Below the pieces are notes generated by a model. That model was given only the letters and a program-made list of their open reading frames with translations, was not told the origin of the DNA and made no database searches. From Sipunculus nudus (Eukaryota > Annelida > Sipuncula > Golfingiida > Sipunculidae): a stretch of DNA of 64,000 bases. The translations under genes were made by a program, and so were the position numbers. Below are positions 58,660 to 64,000 of the stretch, one piece after another. Within the stretch, counting starts at the first letter, position 1. Each line of letters begins with the position of its first letter. The DNA lies in NCBI GenBank assembly GCA_026874595.1, contig CM049311.1:44953676-45017675 (forward strand), in the 5' to 3' direction.

Positions 58660-60158
58660 AGCTCAGCTGTCTACGAGTCATCTGAGCTATAGTCATGGTC
58701 CTTTGTCTGGCATCCAGTTTGGCCAGACATCTGTTAACAAGGCATGTTTTTAAACCGTTAGACCTACGAATCCAAAATATAAGATAGTGTTAGATGTCCT
58801 AAGTTCTCCTACCGAACCTGAAACTGGGTAACTGGGAGTTCATTTCTTTGGGAAATTAAGAAAGAACCTTTTTTTCCAGTATAAACCTATTGATACACTT
58901 CAGAACTGCCTACTATGAAACCACTGGTGTAAGTCTGTATTATATAATTTAAAAAAGTTATGGGCCCAAACATAAGGCATTTTTTTTTAAATCAGGAAAG
59001 ATATTTGATCACTTAACACAAAACATGTTAAAGCTAAGGACTTTTTTCCAGTAATATAACTTTAATTAATCAAAATTAAATTGTAAAATTGGATCAAAAT
59101 CTTTTAAATTTTTTAAAATATTAGCAAAAATTAAAAATTGGTACCTTAAATTTTGCCCAACTTTGACCATGGCACTTTTTTTCCTGTAACTGCTGTGGAT
59201 TTAATTTTCAAATGTTTTTATTAGCATTTCATGTGTTGACACCAAAAAATTGAAACCAGTTGATCAAAAACTGTAGATTTATTCAAGTTTTTAAGCACCA
59301 TGTCACATATTGTTTAAATCAAGCTAGTGTGATGTAGTTTGCTAGAGCTCAGGTCCCCAGCTTCAGCTCTCAGTTCCTAAAATTTGGTATACAATTAGAT
59401 GTCTCCTAAATCAATTAAAAATCCATTGTTACATTTCAAGACTGCCTAAAATCAAAACCACTGATCTGACTTTGATCATATATAATATACATATTTTTCT
59501 ATACATTCACTATGCACATGCCAGAATTATGTCAGTTTTGTGTAATTGTTTTAAGTTATGGGCCCAAACATAATGCACTTTGTAGAAAATCAAGAAATAT
59601 GTTTACTCCCTTAACATGAGGATTGCTGAAGCTAGAGATTTTTTGTCAGGGATGTAACATTATTTAATCAAGATTCAATTGAATACCAAAATTAGTTCTG
59701 AATACCAGTGCAAATACTTTCAAAATGTATTCATGAATGCATTTATGAATATATTCTATAATATTATTTTAATAATCATTTAAGTTATATTTTATTTTTT
59801 AAAAATCATATGATTCTCTTATTATTTTTAATAAAAATTATATTTTACATAATGTTGCACAGTATTTGTTATTAAATTTAATAATAGTGAAACTCTTATT
59901 TTATATGTGCTGCTTATAAGTTATATGACCAAGTCCAAATCTGTGTGACAATAACACTCCATTTGTTAATAAAATAAATGAAATCAATCCTCTTCCCTGT
60001 CTCCAAAGGTACTATCAAAATCATACATAAGCTAAAGACAAACAACTCATGATACAGCTTATATTTATCGCCAAACAAAACCAGCATGTGCCTCATTTCC
60101 AAATCATATTTTTTTTATCATATATAACAGCTGAGCGCTGTGACCAATGGCTCCCTTG
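58660..60158 (+). repeat. Family A element A-4, internally deleted
   Basis: The 5' hairpin is at 58660-58688 (AGCTCAGCTGTCT, ACG, AGTCATCTGAGCT). Cores match A-3 with parts missing, and at about 59,695 the second core jumps to GAATACCAGTGCAAATACTT of the 3' third. It ends GCGCTGTGACCAATGGCTC, CCTTG at 60158. About 1.5 kb against 2.6 kb for the complete copy. Confidence 0.8.
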
Positions 60159-60218
60159 TTTTAGATTTTTACCTTCAAGGTCAACTTCAGCTAAGCACAG
60201 TGACCTATGGGTCCCTTG
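60159..60218 (+). repeat. Orphan 3' end of a family H element
   Basis: TTTTAGATTTTTACCTTCAA, GGTCAACTTCAGCTAAGCAC, AGTGACCTATGGGTC and CCTTG, followed by a run of about 16 T. Only the last 60 bases of H are present. Confidence 0.7.
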
Positions 60219-60499
60219 TTTTTTTTTTTTTTTTATTTTTTTAGACCTTCGGAGATGTGGTCGTCCATTAAAAGGGCACAAATCGTAAACATTGGACTTA
60301 GAATCTTCTTACTTGACATCCAGGGAGGTCAATGAGAAATCTACTTAGAAACCTGAAAATAGGTCTCTGTTACTAATATCATCTGAGCTATGGTTCAGTT
60401 GAATGGGGATATCACCTTCAAAATTTGGCATTCAATGATAAAATTCCTTTTGTGAATGTCTTCCTGGTGAGCTTAGCTTTATGACCCATGGGTCACTTG
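60219..60499 (+). repeat. Family E 3' fragment
   Basis: A T-run, then one E core (GGGCACAAATCGTAAAC, CTTGACATCCAGGGAGGTC) and the E 3' end GCTTTATGACCCATGGGTCA followed by CTTG at 60499. It is the third 3' terminus in 350 bp. Confidence 0.65.
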
Positions 60500-60766
60500 T
60501 TTTCCCTTATTGCATGATTAAAAGGTTTCAGGCCACAATTTTCATATATTACAGAGTATAGTATATACTAATTAGATTTAGTTTATGCTCATTTGAAAAT
60601 GTACAATTCTATCTTTTAACAGCATTTTATTTCAGTTAATAGTAAATACTGGTAAATTAAATGTGTATTATTTTACAACAACTCATCTCTACTTTTTTCC
60701 TTATTATATATTTTATAGGGTTTCATATATTACACACATATTATAGAAACACATATTAATTTCACA
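60500..60766. other. AT-rich sequence without recognised features
   Basis: Nothing supported beyond AT richness. Confidence 0.4.
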
Positions 60767-62302
60767 TACGGTATTTCCTTGATCAGATGCCCGGGCGTTT
60801 ATTTTTTTAAGAGTCTGCTTTGACCCGTCCTCTAAACAATGCTGGCTTCTATTCATTGCCGGCATGAATTAAAAATTACATTATTAGGCTTGTAGGAGAT
60901 AAAAGAAGATCACGTCATAATAATAAACCCGCCGGTTACTACTTGGGGAAACAATTGAAAACATCGCCGGTACACGGATTGTGTTTACAAAATATCCGTA
61001 GATGCTACACAGATAAGGGACACGCGCAATCTCCACAATCATGCACCATTTAAGTACTTACGGGGAATCACAGTGAGAAATTTTGCAGTTGTCCACAATA
61101 ATCTGTCTTTGCTGGCCTCTCGATATCAGGTACCCCGGTGTTTCATGTGGCTGTTCCATATATTTTACACCTCGTGTAACTGGTAACATTGTTTCCCTCT
61201 GAACACGGAGTGGCTCTTCCATAAACTGTGCACCATGTACAATTTGTAACATTGGTTCCTTCAAAAAACGGGGGTTTGGTACTTATAACGACATAGCTTA
61301 ATTCATTTTTATGACATTTTCCTCCCATCTTTTAACTGATTCAGCTTGACACGGCGTTTTCAAGAGTTACTTACCTGGTATATATTGAAAACAGGCCAGA
61401 TGGTTCTTCCATAAACTGTGCACTGTGTACAACTGGTAATATTGGTACCCTCCAAGTATGGGGGGTTGGTATGTAAAATGGCCCTGGGCAATTCATTTGC
61501 ATGACTTTTCCTTCCGCCTTTTAAATGATTCAGCTTGACACAGCGTATTTAAGCGTTTTTGACCTGGTAAATGCTTGTATGTGACATTTATTGTCAGGAA
61601 TATTCAACTGAATGTATAGTTGTCGACAAGAGCAAATACTATTTATACCTTTTAAGATTATCTCAGAAGATTGGTTTTGGTAACGTTAAAAAAATGAAAT
61701 CAAGGAGTGTAATTTGGCTTGACAGTAGCTACAAAATGTACCGCTTGACACCGTCATTTTTTGTCTTCATACTTCACAAGAAAATGTGCCAAAATGTATT
61801 TGAACAGTTCTGTTCAACCATTTGATAGGCAGACTCTCAACGTACCAAGTTGTACCGCTTGTGTCAAGCAGTATTGGTTTTACCTAGCATGATAGCAGTA
61901 GTTGTGTTCGCCCTCTCACTGATGACTTATTTGTGAAGCGTTTACTAGAAACGTTGATCGGCTTAAATCGTAATGGACGAATCAGGAATATTTGGTGTCC
62001 CTTATGGAAACAGACATGCATGTAAGAAAAAAGATAAGATTTATAGAGGAATTAAACCAATTAACACAATTACAAACCAAAATTCATAAAAAAAATTCAG
62101 GTCAATTTGATTGGTAAATGCACCAATTATAGTGACATCTAAATGGCAACCATTGAAAAATACTCTGACCCCTGGGCATCTGGACAAGATGGGCGTCTAT
62201 TTAAGGCCGGCGTTTATTTTTCTAAGACATTGTTTTGCCCCGGGGTCTTAATAAGGCAGGCGACTATTTAAGGCCAGGCGTCTGATCTAGGAAATACGGT
62301 AG
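60767..62302. mobile_element. TIR-bounded non-autonomous DNA element (about 1.5 kb)
   Basis: The left end TACGGTATTTCCTTGATCAG followed by ATGCCCGGGCG matches, in inverse, the right end (reverse complement TACCGTATTTCCTAGATCAG, then ACGCCTGGCC). A second inverted layer of GGCGTTTATTT and GGCGTCTATTTAAGGCCGGC motifs lies inside the right end. No target duplication could be fixed because the two TACGGTA ends are not exact complements. The 84-codon frame at 61571-61825 is not recognisable as a transposase. Superfamily unassigned. Confidence 0.55.
61150..61578 (+). repeat. Imperfect tandem duplication (about 190 bp) inside the TIR element
   Basis: GGCTCTTCCATAAACTGTGC (61211) and GGTTCTTCCATAAACTGTGC (61401) each lead through TGTAAC/GGTAATATTGGT, a GGGGTTTGGTA-like phrase and CAGCTTGACACGGCG to GACCTGGTA or TACCTGGTA. 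A third, shorter copy begins at 61150 (GGCTGTTCCATATATTTTAC). Confidence 0.7.
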
Positions 62303-62309
62303 TTGAATT

Positions 62310-64000
<1,691 letters not shown>

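Noticed and set aside
61058-61328. Overlapping minus-strand frames with repeated phrases
   Set aside because: They follow from the imperfect tandem duplication inside the TIR element.

Overview
The window is invertebrate nuclear DNA. It is AT-rich, intron-dominated and packed with interspersed repeats. Repeats rich in AAGGTCAAGGTCAC, elements combining a terminal hairpin, a short tetranucleotide microsatellite and tandem cores, and very large repeat-filled introns together suggest a mollusc, most likely a bivalve. That is a judgement from pattern, not a database result. There are no bacterial or viral genes, no CRISPR array and no intact transposase, reverse transcriptase or Rep/helicase ORF.

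One real gene is recognisable. Three internal exons on the + strand (9006-9126, 42401-42540, 49256-49365) encode consecutive pieces of mitochondrial small-subunit ribosomal protein mS35 (MRPS35; the family that includes yeast RSM24). Splice phases fit (phase 1, then phase 0), and the pieces are collinear with the human protein as I remember it. First and last exons lie outside the window. The introns inside the window are 33,274 bp and 6,715 bp.

Almost everything else is intronic repeat. I use my own letters for the families. A, D, E, F, G, H, I and B are modular elements with one common plan. A 27-29 nt 5'-terminal hairpin with a 3-nt A-rich loop (clear in A, D, E, F and I) is followed, in several families, by a short TCTG/TCCG/TCCA tract. 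Then come tandem core units of about 130-300 bp, and a 3' hairpin followed by CTAG or CTTG and then T. This resembles non-autonomous Helitron-like elements, including the HINE and pearl elements described from oysters, although several 3' ends are CTTG rather than the canonical CTRR. Family C and the tandem family J are further repeats without recognised ends.

Layout: 1-6.3 kb is a head-to-tail chain of five elements. 6.3-7.4 kb is family C, 9.0 kb an MRPS35 exon, 9.2-9.7 kb family J, and 9.7-13.6 kb apparently unique intron. 13.6-28.7 kb is one A element opened by two insertions, one of which is itself filled with further elements. 28.7-37 kb mixes E, J, C, B, G and H fragments, several in reverse orientation. 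37.1-41.9 kb is an F element containing a hAT-like 2.65-kb insertion and an H piece. 42.4 kb is an exon. 42.7-45.6 kb is an E element holding a PIF/Harbinger-like MITE and a D copy. 45.6-47 kb is family I, 48.2-49.05 kb a GC-rich island and 49.3 kb an exon. 49.7-51.1 kb is a 20-copy 69/70-bp minisatellite that arose inside a roughly 330-bp repeat. 53.2-57.7 kb is E with H inside. 58.2-60.5 kb holds a direct duplication, an A element and two orphan 3' ends. 60.8-62.3 kb is a TIR element, and 62.3-64 kb is family I with a 115-bp (AT)n.

The most notable signals are the shared hairpin architecture, the datable nesting, and nuclear-receptor-type motifs built into the core units: perfect DR1 plus extended half-site arrays, and two perfect AGGTCAnnnTGACCT palindromes. 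A 12-bp palindrome, GGTGGCGCCACC, recurs in several otherwise different families.
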